This document shows, piece after piece, positions 11,894-23,040 of a DNA stretch of 64,000 bases. Position 1 is the stretch's first letter; each line of letters begins with the position of its first letter. Source of the stretch: Hypomyces perniciosus (lineage: Eukaryota > Ascomycota > Sordariomycetes > Hypocreales > Hypocreaceae); the NCBI GenBank assembly GCA_008477525.1, contig SPDT01000001.1, forward strand, positions 4,030,001 through 4,094,000, read 5' to 3'. The notes beneath the pieces are model-generated. The model did not search any database. It saw only the letters and a program-made list of their open reading frames with translations, and was not told the origin of the DNA. The position numbers were made by a program, and so were the translations under genes.

Positions 11894-14014
11894 TCACATC
11901 CCTTCAAGAACAACACATAAACTCTTCTTCTGCGACGTATCCGGGTGATGATCCGGACAAACAACTTTAGATGTCGAGCGATTCGTCTCAACCAGTCGTT
12001 TCTTCTCACCAACCCCTTCAACAACTACACGGGAGCTCTTTCGATTCATCCTCCGTGGTGAACCCCCATCATCATCCGGATTGACCAGCTTCGGCGTTGA
12101 TCGATTCGTCTCAGCGAGGCGATTGCCCTCTCCCACTGCAACCCTTAGGGCTGCCTCGGTGGCAGAATTTGCCCTCCCCCGTGGGATGTGATTCAAAGGC
12201 ACAAGCATTCTCCGCTGTTGGCGTGAGATGCTGATTTGTCGAGCAATCGATATTTTCACTGCTTCGTTCAACTCATTTTTGGTTGCGTCGTCTTCTGAAG
12301 CCAAATTCTTGTCAGAGGTCTGCTCTGCATGAGGCGAGAGCGGAGAACGCTGTTTCTTAATGCTCTGGGAATGATTTGGGGGGTCTTCTGGACGACTCGG
12401 TTGCCAGTCTGGTGCCTTGAAAGCCGGCTGTTCATTTGAAGAGTTGTTGTGAGGTTCATCATGTCCCCTTGATGATGTGGTTGAAGAACCGATGCCAGGG
12501 GGAAACTCCTTCCGGTTGAATTTGGATATGAGGCGCTCACGTTGAATCTGAGTCGTCGATGATTCAACCTTCACAGTGGCGCTTCGCGTCGGAATAACAG
12601 TAGGACTAGATTTCGGCTTTGCGGCTTCCTGCCTCTGAGGAGTTGTTGGTGGAGTAAAGTCCAGCTTCGCGGGAGACGTATTAGACCGCATGCGAGGGGA
12701 TGGATTCTGAGCATTCACCGTCGGTTTGATGTCATTGGGGAAGAGGGAAAAAGTCGGAGAGTTCTTGGGCAAAGAGGTTGCTCTCCGTGGCCTTGGAAGT
12801 CCAATGGTGGCGGTGGCGGCAGCAGCAGCATTCTCCTGGAACTCTCCCGCAGTCGGGACACTCAATTTGTCAAGCTTGACTTGTCTCCGGGCTGGTAACG
12901 GAGAAGGCTGTTGCTGTTGTAGTAGGCTGCTGAACATGACACTGTACCGCTCCATCTCGATGCTTGGAATGTCAACGTTTAGATATGGCACATCCAAGGG
13001 CTCATGGATCCCGAGCGTTGTCGTTTCCTCCTCATACTGACTCGACATGACAGTGATACCCTGGGCCACACTCGATATGATAATGGTATCATGTGTCACA
13101 GGCTCTGGTATGTCACCATTAAATGACTCCGCTGATGCCAACACTGCCTGTTCCGGTTCAGGTTGGAAAGTGACAATCGGGAAATATTTCGCAGCCCTCT
13201 TATTATCTCCATTGCTTTCCACCCTTCTCTGATCCCCAAGGATGTCTTCAGGCTGCGCCGTCCCAATACTCCGTTCAGGTTGGCCATTGTTCCTAGCATC
13301 CGTTCCCAAGGCCCGTGTGCTATTGTCGTCCTGCGGCTTGGATCTCTTTGATCTTGATCTGCTGAAAGGATTCCATTTCTTGGATTTGGATCTTGTTAAA
13401 CCACTTGTGTTATTGTCCCCAACACTCCCTGTCGGGGTCGCGGGTGTCAAGACTTGAGGCCGCCATAGCACCTCTGCTGACTTGGGTGGATGAGTTGGAC
13501 TTCCTAATGCCATTCCAATCTCACTCGCTCTGTATCTGTTCACGTTTGCTGATTCGGGCAGCGGAGATAATGCCGGGGTCGCTGTGCCCTGCGACTTTTT
13601 CGTGGGGCTTGAGGTCGTTGAATTTCCTCTGCGGATCGGAATGTGATATTGTTTGTAATTCCTCCCCTCCCACGTTCTCGTGCTGGCGGAGTGATCACCA
13701 AATGATGTCCTCGTATCCAAGATAGATGGGTCTATCGTGCTAGAACTTGACCCATTTCTCGGCCGTCCTGCGGCTGAGTTGGTTCCTGAGCCTGGAGAAG
13801 ATGAAGAGGAAGAGGGTTGCGTTTGGTACGGGCTCGCGTCACTGGCAGACCTCACGAGTTGTGCCGATAGCCCTGACTTATAAGCGCCATCTTTATCCGA
13901 CCATCTGTGCGAAGCATTTCCGGATACGTGTGCCGGCTCACTAGCATGGCCCAAAGGAAATTCCGGCTTGTCCATGGCTGGCCGTTCCCCCGTTCTTCCT
14001 TTCATCAGGACCAT
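11894..14014 (-). CDS. Long disordered Ser/Pro/Thr-rich protein, function unknown
   Basis: One uninterrupted minus-strand frame of 706 codons. The first ATG is at 14014 and an alternative at 13975 (MDKPEFPLGHASEP) may be the true start. Composition is low complexity, rich in S, T, P, R and N, with serine runs (QPSSSSSSPGSG), basic clusters (RSRSKRSK) and many SP/TP sites, suggesting a phosphorylated, largely unstructured protein. No transmembrane segment or known domain was recognised. The sequence SHRWSDKDGAYKSGLSAQ near the N-terminus and a helical ISIARQISISRQQRRML stretch near residue 620 look the most conserved-type. The C-terminus holds two related copies of a unit containing RL.ETNRST.K.V. 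An upstream exon cannot be excluded. Confidence 0.7.
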   Translation of the reverse strand: MVLMKGRTGERPAMDKPEFPLGHASEPAHVSGNASHRWSDKDGAYKSGLSAQLVRSASDASPYQTQPSSSSSSPGSGTNSAAGRPRNGSSSSTIDPSILDTRTSFGDHSASTRTWEGRNYKQYHIPIRRGNSTTSSPTKKSQGTATPALSPLPESANVNRYRASEIGMALGSPTHPPKSAEVLWRPQVLTPATPTGSVGDNNTSGLTRSKSKKWNPFSRSRSKRSKPQDDNSTRALGTDARNNGQPERSIGTAQPEDILGDQRRVESNGDNKRAAKYFPIVTFQPEPEQAVLASAESFNGDIPEPVTHDTIIISSVAQGITVMSSQYEEETTTLGIHEPLDVPYLNVDIPSIEMERYSVMFSSLLQQQQPSPLPARRQVKLDKLSVPTAGEFQENAAAAATATIGLPRPRRATSLPKNSPTFSLFPNDIKPTVNAQNPSPRMRSNTSPAKLDFTPPTTPQRQEAAKPKSSPTVIPTRSATVKVESSTTQIQRERLISKFNRKEFPPGIGSSTTSSRGHDEPHNNSSNEQPAFKAPDWQPSRPEDPPNHSQSIKKQRSPLSPHAEQTSDKNLASEDDATKNELNEAVKISIARQISISRQQRRMLVPLNHIPRGRANSATEAALRVAVGEGNRLAETNRSTPKLVNPDDDGGSPRRMNRKSSRVVVEGVGEKKRLVETNRSTSKVVCPDHHPDTSQKKSLCVVLEGM

Positions 14015-16235
14015 TATCGGGCTGCTAGGAGCCTACCTAATACGGGACTGTACCTCTTGGACGGCAAGTTTTGCGAGTCATGTAAAGCTTTTTTGCTTTG
14101 CTTGAGTTGATTCCTGGGGAGGCGATGATCATACCGGAAATGCAAGGACGCCAGGAAGTGACCAGTCGGTTTGGAAGGAATAGTGTTTCGGATGAATGAA
14201 CAGATATCTCACAGCAGGCGGAGTGAGAGGTACGAGGAGTACGAGTAGTAACTAAGAGCATTCCTTCATGAAATTCAAGGAGCGCAGCCACCTTCACCCG
14301 GGCCACTCGTCAAACCCATGTTGGTAGCCGGTCTTACAGCTTACGTACAGAGTGGGAGGGCATAATAACGTATGTACGAGAATGCGCTCCAAGCGCTGAG
14401 ATGATTAGTACACAAAAGGGCCGTCACCCTTCATTGCCAGGGCACCTTGGCATCGGCTTTATCAGAGGACCGACCCTTGCTCCATTTTCCCATGCATTGT
14501 GGGTCTCAATGCTATGTGTTTGAGGTTGATGATGATGAAGCAGTTTAATCCATGTCAGGATAGTGGGCCCCCAAATATGGAGTGTCATCGGAAACTTTGG
14601 CACTTAATACTACGGAGTATGACATTGGCATATGCAACGGTCGAGAAAAAAACAGGCCATGTTATAATTAGTAATCCGGTTACAAAGAGCAAACAGCATG
14701 AAGCTTTCAATAGGAACGCCCGCAAGATATCACCCGTCATCAAAATCTGTCAGCAACAGTTCAATTTATGGAATTTTAAGCTACAGTATCCATTAATTAA
14801 ATTTACCAATGATAGATTGATAAACGGTCATGCCTCTATATTATACATATGATATTATTTACGTATATGCTATATATATATATGTATATGTACATGTATA
14901 TGTATAGTATACATACAGTATCATAATGCAGAATTGAGAGTCTTGTTGTACGCAGTTGGCATTTGACTTGTCGCGTCCATCCAGCGCAGAGGCCGATCTG
15001 AGATCATACACAGTTTGGCACCAGACCCCTTGCAATTTTACGTGCTGGGGTGTGTGGCGCGAGTCATTTGTCTTGCTCCAAATCCTGACACAAAATGACA
15101 GCCTTACCCGTATTGCTTGTCAGCCGCAAGTCTCCTTCATCAACGTATGGAAGCTTCTGAAACAGTTGGATGTTTGTGGTTCTCATTTTATTGCTTCGTT
15201 GGACAGCTCCAGGATGTTGTTCCCTCTCTGAACTGTCACTGCCAGTGTACGAAGTATCTTGAGTACCTACCTAGAAATTGATGCATTTAAACTGTCGTCA
15301 CCAGTCGCGGAAATAGTGCCCGGTTCTGATAATAATATTGGTTTTATGACAGCCAGTTACTAGACATCTTGCATAGGTTCATAGCATCCAAAGAGATGAC
15401 CGGTGTAGAGCTCCGCTCCATGCGGGTTCTCCAATTCCTACACCTGGTCTGATTATGAGGCGATTCATGGCTCCGTGACAGACAAGGCAGAAGTTCGGTT
15501 AACTGAGTTACTTCGCCGGGTAGTACCCTCAACACGCTGAATATGACGCAATACCTAGGTAATAATATCTATCAAAGCCTTCAAAAGACAGCCTACAGAG
15601 TGCATCGAGCAGATATACCTAAGCTACCTACTCCGTATATCTCTGAGCGTATTCTTCATAGGCTGTAGTATGTAGTATCGGACAGATAAGAGGAACGCCG
15701 AAATAGGCAACTTGTTTTTTCTTCTTGGAATGCAACTCCCGCCAGGTGGCTCAAACGAGTCAACCGTTGCCAGCCCAGGTGCTATTAATATTCCTACAAA
15801 GTATTGCGTCCTTCGTAGTAGTAATAATAGTAACCTGACCACCGCATTGGAGGCGTCTTCAGCTTGTGTTCTCGGCCTGTTTTCCCAGCAATGCAACCAC
15901 ACAGACGTACTTCGTAGATTCTGATAGAAAACCACTGGTGGGGTACTAATAGGCGGTCTCGCCTAAAGAAAACTCGCTGGCGGGGACCTTGTCTGCGGAT
16001 TGGTCAGTGACCTGGTGCTTGGAGCCACTGGAGCTGGCGTTATATCGATGCAGAACGAGGGGCAGAGCATCTTCTTTTAACTAAACACCCAAGCAAACAA
16101 ACCTCTTCCCGCCTTTTCCTTTCTCCTGAGCTGTCCTTCAGGACCCGAACAAAGAGTCGCGGATTTTCTTCTCCTCCCAACTATCCCTGGTCTGCTGTTT
16201 ACTCTGTCTTCTTTGGAAGCATAAACACCGTCAAG
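14015..16235. other. Intergenic, 2.2 kb
   Basis: No convincing gene. A TA/TATG low-complexity block lies at about 14868-14915 and AT content is high from 14640 to 14940. Copies of TACGGAGTA / CTCCGTA occur near 14611 and 15631. The stretch 15960-16235 is the profilin promoter and leader, with pyrimidine-rich sequence just before the ATG. Confidence 0.5.
14868..14916. repeat. TA/TATG-rich simple repeat
   Basis: About 50 bases of alternating TA with TATG and TACATG variants, seen directly. It is a low-complexity microsatellite-like tract in otherwise unremarkable intergenic DNA. Confidence 0.8.
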
Positions 16236-16925
16236 ATGTCCTGGCAAGGTCTGCGCTCCCCCCTATCGTCACCCAAATAACCCCACCTTGTCAGAGCTGA
16301 ACAACAACTAACATGGCTCACGCACACAGCTTTCGTCGACACCAGGTAATTCTACCCTCGGGAAGCTCGAGTTCGGGTCGAAGCTTTGGAATACTGATGG
16401 ATAAAACACAGCCTTGTCAGCACCGGCCACGTCACCAAGGGCGCCATTATCAGCCGGGAAGGTAACAGCGTGTGGGCGACCTCTTCTGATCTGAAGGTAT
16501 ATTTCCATCTGATAAGAGACGACTCCGCCGAAGAACTTCTTGAGTCTGACGGAGAGAGGGAAATAGCTCGAGCCCGCCGAGATGCTGGCCATCTCCAATA
16601 TCCTGAACGACGATGCCGCGGCCAAGGACAAGGCCTTTGCCGATGGCCTCTACATCGCAAACCAGCGTTATGTTGTTGCCCGAATCGATGACAACATCTA
16701 CGCACGATCCGTACGTCCGAACCCGCACCATCCAACCGTTGACGATCTGTAGCAAGAACATGATGGTAGCTAACACAGACGTTGTATTAGGGCCGGGACG
16801 GTGTTGCCATCGGCAAGTCCAAAAGCGCCATCGTTATCGGTCTCCATGGCGAGACGCAAGTCGCCGGAAACACTACCAGTGTCGTCGTCGCCCTGGCGGA
16901 GCACCTGAAGAACACGGGATACTAA
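16236..16925 (+). CDS. Profilin
   Basis: Five exons, 16236-16248, 16330-16345, 16412-16496, 16567-16710 and 16791-16925, give 130 residues, the normal profilin size. The product starts MSWQAFVDTSLVSTGHVTKG, carries EGNSVWATSSDLK and a middle MLAISNILNDDAAAK, and ends VVVALAEHLKNTGY. The N-terminal W and C-terminal helix form the poly-proline groove. Profilin binds monomeric actin and delivers it to formins at sites of polarised growth. The first two coding exons are only 13 and 16 nt, so simple open-frame scanning misses the gene. All junctions are GT-AG and in phase. It converges on got1. Confidence 0.96.
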
Positions 16926-17457
16926 TTTCGACAAAAGGTCAACGATAGTGAGGGTGGCGTGGGAATGCACGGCATCAAAGGCAGAGGTGCCATGTCAACC
17001 AGCGTTTGATGACTCGGGGGCTTTCTAGTGTGGATATTGAAGCTAAGCTGTCATATGCCCTGGAGACAAAGACATCTCCTCGGCCATGAATCATTCAAGT
17101 TTCGTCTCTGAACGATTCTGCATATAACCAATCCATTTTGCCCTTCATTTGCAACCGTTTTTGACGTTGGTTACCATCTCTCTGAGTGACATCTGAATCA
17201 ACCATTCGCATTTTGCAGATCCTCCAGACGTGTTCCTGATTCATGACTGATGCATAGTATTATAATACAATCAAGCAGCCTTTACCATCGGGAAGTGCAA
17301 TTCAGCCAACGCCACAACACCGGTTCCGTCCTCCTGGCCAATTTATATTACTCCTTCCCTTCACCATGACAGTGTGCATCCTCTCGAATTTGCCGTCCTT
17401 TCGGCGAGTACCAGCTAATATCGTAAACTCCGTATCGCGGGTCGCGTTTTTGCGATT
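16926..17457. other. Intergenic between convergent profilin and got1
   Basis: No gene seen; it contains the 3' ends of both flanking genes. Confidence 0.5.
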
Positions 17458-18180
17458 TCATACGGGCAACTCAGCATTGCGGCGTCCAAGGCCTATCCGG
17501 TCCGCAATGAGTCCGATGTAGGGTCCGACGACAGGTATTCCTCGCGCAAATCCAGCGATCGTACCCAGGAAATCCCCGAACAGAACGATGATGCCATATG
17601 CCTCCACCAGAAACCCGATGAATGTCCATCGTAGTAATATCAGGGTGAGTCCCGCAAAGAAGGCGGCGGTACCTTTCGCCTTTTGTTTCCTAGCGAAGAA
17701 GAGTAATGTCTTCTGAGGACCGATAATTATCGTCAAGCCGATGAGAAAGAGGATCTAATGCGATACCAATGTGTTAGCCAGGCTGTAGCTCGGGAAGAAA
17801 GGGTTGTTTTGTTGGTTGTACATTTCCCATCGCGAGCCTACATGCAACTAGTCAGCATAAACCCTACTTTGGCCACTGGATGGAGGAGCTCTTTGCGACA
17901 CTTACATGGCCCGATCAAAGAATAGCATGACTCCTCCAACGAGGAACAGGCCCCCTGAAACGAAGAATCCCCGTCAGATCTAGTGTTCCTTATGCGCCAA
18001 AGCTCTTGGCCAATGCATACCTACCGCCAGAGCAGAATACCACCCCGATCTCTATCGCAAAAGTTAGCATCCATCATATCCAACAAGTGCATTGCCTTCG
18101 GCGTCGTGGTGCGGGAGCTGGGGATAGTAGCTCGAGAGAGGTCGATAATGGCACGTACTCTGGGTGTCAGATAGCCACAT
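17458..18180 (-). CDS. got1: Got1 family vesicle transport membrane protein
   Basis: Five minus-strand exons, 18159-18180, 18025-18051, 17906-17954, 17822-17837 and 17458-17754, give 136 residues (yeast Got1 138). The protein starts MWLSDTQK, has hydrophobic segments GGLFLVGGVMLFF, MGNILFLIGLTIIIG, FAGLTLILLRWTFIGFLVE and IIVLFGDFLGTIAGF, and the family signatures GNILFLIG, GPQKT and RGIPVVGPYIG. Got1 is a four-helix Golgi/ER membrane protein required for ER-Golgi transport. Four introns interrupt the first 39 codons and exon 4 is only 16 nt (LAMGN plus one base), so only the last exon is visible as an open frame. Junction phases agree throughout. Confidence 0.93.
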
Positions 18181-18651
18181 CGACATCTTCGTGGGTGTTG
18201 CTTTTTTTGCTTTTGACAACGGTAAAACTGAAGGCGTAGAGTCTAGGAGAAAAGGAAGCGGTCAAATTGCAGAAAGTGGAAGAATGGTATGGTAGATCAA
18301 GATGGACAATGGCGAGGTGTTGTCTGAAGTTGGTTCTGAGGACAACATGGCGTCGCGGTCCAACTTCAAATGGCATATCGAAATTTGAATAAGTGCCTGG
18401 TTAGGTTTAGCGTATTACCCCTAGTATGTGGCCATTTTTAGATCGCACCAAGAAACTTGATGTTCCAACAGTTTCAAGATACTATTAGTAGTAGTAGTAG
18501 AATGCATTCTTTTGCGCTTTCGTTGTTCCTTATGATGGTGTACGAAGATAATAAATAGGCACCATAATGTGCTGCTCTCATTCACAGCCCCCCCCCCATC
18601 AAGCAAGTCCCTCACGAGTATTCCTCATCACCCAAATCCGACTCCATCTTC
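18181..18651. other. Intergenic, got1 promoter side
   Basis: Contains a short TAG trinucleotide run (about 18485-18500) and a nine-C run near 18589. No gene recognised. Confidence 0.5.
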
Positions 18652-20409
18652 TCACCACCGTATTGCTGGGAGGGCATTCCACTCGTCACAGGCTCTCTGC
18701 AGCGGCTCTATAATGCCACTACACACTTTATCCCAGAAGCGATCATCTAGACAACTCTGTCTAAGGTCCGGCTCAATGCGGATGCACTCCTCCACGGCAC
18801 GGTAATACGATCGAATCGGGGGGTCAGTCATGTCTACGAACCATTGCACGGCCCGCGCGTGACGGTTCAGGAATGAAACTGGAGGGTGGTTGAGTGAAAA
18901 TTGTGTTTCTAGAGTCCTGAGATGCCAAATTTCGAGCAGCAGGATACCAAGTTCCAGAAGGTTTGTCTTGGGATCTACGAGCCGTCGTGGCTGTGGCTTG
19001 TCGCTGAGTGTCGTGGATATGAAGACGCGTTGGAAGTCAACGTTTGGCGCCTTTTCTAGGTCACCAGGATCCCGGTCTTCTCCTTCAACCAGGAAGTAGA
19101 TCATGTCTTTGGACCACGTTGTCTGTATCCACTCCGTTTGTGCTAACTGAAGCATCGCCGAGGTGATTCAGAGTGCTAGGTGCATTCGGGACCTGAGAGA
19201 AAGAGGGGGACGACCTGATTCATCGCAAGAGAGCAGATCTCTCAGACTCATCTTACGAAGACCTTGCGGCATCGATGTGGGGGCGCATGGTGCCTCCATG
19301 ATCGCGAGTCGCTTATTTTTGGTGAGGACAAAATCCCGAGCCTCTGTTCCTCGTCTCACCTCCTGAACAGCATCGCAGATGTTGCTGACCAGCGTCGGCT
19401 CCGGCTGGAGTGGCGCACTTCCTGTTACAACAACAGCTGGAACTGCCGAACCTGAGGGTTCAACAAGAGTCCCGGAGCTGGGCGGGTCGCCAGTGCAGCC
19501 CTCCAGTACTCGAACCGTGAATTTTGACCACAATTTAGGCTCTTCCGAGCTGTTTGCCGCAAGGATTATTGTAAAGACAATATCAGACCCGGCGTTGCGT
19601 CTTCTATATGTGCTGGTCGTGAGGTTGACTCTCTCTTCGAGCAATAGATTCACCTCGTGCCTGCGATGGCACTCCTTCCCTGCCACGTGAGAAATGGCTT
19701 GGTATAGATCAATCGTGTATTCCCTAGCCTCCCGCAATGGCTCAACAAGATTGCCTTTAACAAGCAATTTCGCCTTAAGTGGCAGGAGAAGCGATATCGT
19801 GTTTCTGAAGCTTTTCAGAGAGTCGGTAGCAAATTCAAGCATCTCAATAGCCATCTTGATCTCGGGGACTTTGAAGTTGAGCTCGCATCGTGAAAGCATG
19901 GAAGGCCGGTCCGCTGGTAAGTAAAGCGATTGGAGGTGCGAAAACTCTTGTGGTGAATTTGCGATGTGATACTTCTGTTCAATGTCAGTCTTGGATTTAA
20001 AAAGCCCATGACTATATTAGACGTTTCATTCATAACTTACGTTGCCGTCGGGGACTCTAATGACTATGCTCCGTTCTATTTTCTCAAAAGCTTCATGCAA
20101 AATCTGAGTCGTTTTAGTGAAGGAATTCCAACAATCTGTCCCCAGGAAGCGGCGGATATTGGCTCCGATATCCTTGTTGTGCAGTCGTAAAATCAGCTCA
20201 TCTCTTGAGTTATATGTGTGTCCATGTCCACTCTTGCTGAGGGTCAACTTGATTGTGAATTGTAGAGCATTCTCGCAGATCACCAGGATAGTTTGGAGTC
20301 GTCTACGGATGTCTCTAGCTTCGTGAACGACGTATACACCTTCAATGGTGTTGAAGATCGTGGGTATTTGTTCCCCAATCACCGAACTGGCAGTCTCCAA
20401 TTCCTTCAT
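18652..20409 (-). pseudogene. DUF7580-type fungal protein gene with an in-frame TGA
   Basis: Minus strand, exon 1 20041-20409 and exon 2 18652-19974, joined by a 66 nt GTAAGT...ACAG intron. The N-terminal half is helical (NTIEGVYVVHEARDIRRRLQ, MAIEMLEFATDSLKSFRNTI), and the C-terminal part carries VDPKTNLLELGILLLEIWHL, the kinase-like motif of the fungus-specific DUF7580 family. Exon 2 is one frame of 440 codons except for a TGA at 19165-19167 (codon 393) between RMHLAL and ITSAMLQLAQTEW. Family members continue across this point with LAL...LQL-like sequence, so the stop looks like a mutation, for example CGA to TGA. The intact rest suggests recent loss; the 392-residue truncated product could still be made. 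Lies 157 bp head-to-head from the next gene. Family name is from memory. Confidence 0.75.
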
Positions 20410-20566
20410 TTGGTTGCTTTCATAAGAGTTTGGTGAGGGGAAAGGATAATTGGGCGATAGGAAAGAAGAATTGGGCGAGATGAAAGAAGAAGTGAACTGA
20501 GCGAGAGAAAATTGTAGTGTTACACAGGGGGATCACCAAACACAAAATGCCTACGTTTCCATACCT

Positions 20567-22223
20567 ATGCAGCTTGCCGTAACGTCTTTGCAATTTTTTC
20601 AGCAACAAACGGTCAGACTCCAGACAACCTACAACTTTGATCCCTCATACATTCGTCTCAACAAGTGGCTCAATCGAATCACCGACTGTGGGATGGATCA
20701 ATCCCTTTACAATGCTAGCCAAAGGGTTGTGCGGTGCCTCACTGTAGTCACAGCCAGGGCCAAGAACGAAAGATTGACAGAATGGCCCAGAGCAAAGTTT
20801 CTTGCGGAGGCTGAAAGGTTCCAACTTTGGGCTATGGATATGGGGATCTTCGCCTCGGGCCATAGAACTTTAGACTACCGTGTCCGAGAGGCAGACGACT
20901 TGAGAAGAGATTTGGAGAAACTGCTGGACTACCTCAAAGACTCTTTGATGGAAGGTGATTCTATACGAAGTCTATGCCGGTATGCCTTACTGATTGTTGA
21001 ATATTTTAGTTATCGATTTTGCATCCAAATCTCATTGGATTGACGGTGGTTCTGACCAGAAGCCTCTTGATCAGAGCATTCTTAAATCTCTCCCGAACGA
21101 CGTCAAGGTCCATATAGATTCACTGTTCAAGACCTCCAAACGTGTACAGAATCCGACATTGAGACTCGGGCACACAAAGGCCATTCACTACCAAGACATG
21201 AACCCCGAGACCAACGTCGATCTATTCGAGGTGTTCGAGAAGTTTGACTACGATCATATCCTTTCCCACTTTCTGCAATACCGCAACTTGAGATTGCTTA
21301 ACAAAAAAAACACCAACCAACCTCTAGACGAAGCGACTAGCGCCGACAAACGATTATGCATTAAAATTCCAACCCAAAAAATGGACGTGTTAGATGGATC
21401 AGTCTCGTTCCTCATCCATCGTATAGCACAGGCAGACGTCCTTCGAAGGAAGCCATTTGCTTTTTGGAGTCATCAGCACTCAGAATCGGCAAGCATCTGG
21501 GCCTGTCGGGGCGTTGGCAGTGACTCCGTTAAAAATTCGGTCCCAGATCTTGAGCTCGGTAAGCAGGTCTCGGAATATGACCCTTCAATCTTGGGACCGG
21601 ATAAAGAGGCCATATGCTTCCCTCCTCCACCAAGACAACCACAGAACTGCAGTTTCTTTGCATGCCCTTATTGTTTCACTCGTTTCTCGAGTGTGCTTGG
21701 AGAAGAGAAAGCGTGGAGGTAAGATGGCCTTTCGGTCCAGGTTGTTACAGCACAGGTTCATTAATGATAAAGCAACAGAGCCCATCTTCTACATGATATT
21801 CGCCCATACGTCTGCACCTACGAGGACTGCAAGGAGCTAAATCAGCTGTATGAGACTCGCGAAGACTGGATACAGCACGAGAACTCCTCCCATCGGAGGG
21901 TTTTCCGTTGCCCTGAGCACCCAGATCTGCGCTTCTCCGCATTCAAGTGCTTGGAACAGCATTTAGTTGAAGCACACCCTGGATATGACAGCAGTATGTC
22001 CGCAATTACTATGAGATTTTCAACTGAATCGACTCTCGAAGCACCAAATAGATGCTGTCCAGTTTGCATGCTGAATCTGTGGACGGCAAGCAACCTACAC
22101 GATCATATTGCGCAGCATCTGGAGCGATTTGCGTTGTTTTCATTGCCGCGATCGATCGAATCTTTAGATGATGATGATACTGTTGAATGGGATTCAGGCA
22201 AGGCTAATTTTGCCTCGGACTGA
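20567..22223 (+). CDS. AcuF-like C2H2 zinc-finger protein (fungus-specific)
   Basis: Three exons, 20567-20954, 21010-21718 and 21779-22223, give 513 residues. The N-terminal half is helical with FDPSYIRLNKWLNRITDCGM. The C-terminal third has paired metal-binding motifs: CPYCFTRF, then after intron 2 a junction restoring AWRAHLLHDIRPYVCTYEDC, then HENSSHRRVFRCPEH, KCLEQHLVEAH and CPVCMLNLWTASNLHDHIAQH. This layout is that of the fungal family labelled 'oxidoreductase AcuF-like C2H2 zinc finger', expanded in many Pezizomycotina and of unknown role; the name does not imply an enzyme. The donor of intron 1 was chosen (GTGATT at 20955) because phase fits the TTTTAG acceptor; a GTATGC at 20981 would not keep the frame with that acceptor. 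Confidence 0.75.
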
Positions 22224-23040
22224 CTTGCTTTTGAAGGTCGAGGCAGGCAAATCGACCTCAGTTTCCTCGTAAGGACCCTTTCATCTTTCTCATTCTCTTC
22301 CGCTGACCCCGGTTTTCAAGACATCGACGGAGGCGTTGATAGTGCCTTTGTTCTCAGGCAAGGTATAATTGTGACCAGTGAAAGCCAACGACGTTATCTT
22401 CGGTAACAATATAAAGGGAATGTTTTACTTGATGCTAGTGATCCGAATGACTAGATGTTTAACACAAGAGGTGAAAGGGATTTCTGCGCACTGTCACCAT
22501 GATGGCCCATCGAACCGCTGCTCAATAACCGCATTTGGAATACCAAAGCAGGCTGTCAGACTCAATGCCGCACATCGTTCAACAAAGGTTCTTTGTCGAA
22601 CACTGAAAGCATCTCACCAATTTGGGTGTTATCTTAAACTTCTCAGGCGCATTGCCACATTCGATGAGGGAGTTATGTTATCCTCTTTGTCCCAAAGGAA
22701 TGCGTGCCTCCCGTGATTAGTTTCAGTTACGATCTGGAGCCAAGGACACTAAGTTACTTGACTGCAATGTTCCAAAGGCGTACCGAGGACAGTCGACTTT
22801 CCGTAGCACACACCTAAACAACAAAGGAATCTCCGAAAACGAAACACACATCTTTTCAACTGACTCCACAAGCAGACTCAAGAGTCTCTCACTCACACCA
22901 AGTGGTTTTTTTTTCACTATATAACGGGATGGAGACTCTTAGAACTTATGGGTTTGATATAGAACATCATCTGTCACTCAGCTTGCATATCCTTCTCTCC
23001 TCATCGCATCAGATCTCAACCCTCCGAGCCAGAATACAAA
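22224..23040. other. Intergenic
   Basis: No gene recognised; short frames lack protein-like features. 22900-23040 is the leader of the following small gene, with TATATAAC near 22918 as a possible TATA element. Confidence 0.5.

Noticed and set aside
19165..19167. TGA as selenocysteine or programmed readthrough
   Set aside because: Ascomycetes lack selenocysteine insertion as far as known, and the following base is A, not the strong CTA context; a nonsense mutation is simpler.
20981..21009. GTATGC donor for intron 1 of the AcuF-like gene
   Set aside because: Gives the wrong phase with the TTTTAG acceptor and a stop within 15 codons; the GTGATT donor at 20955 fits.
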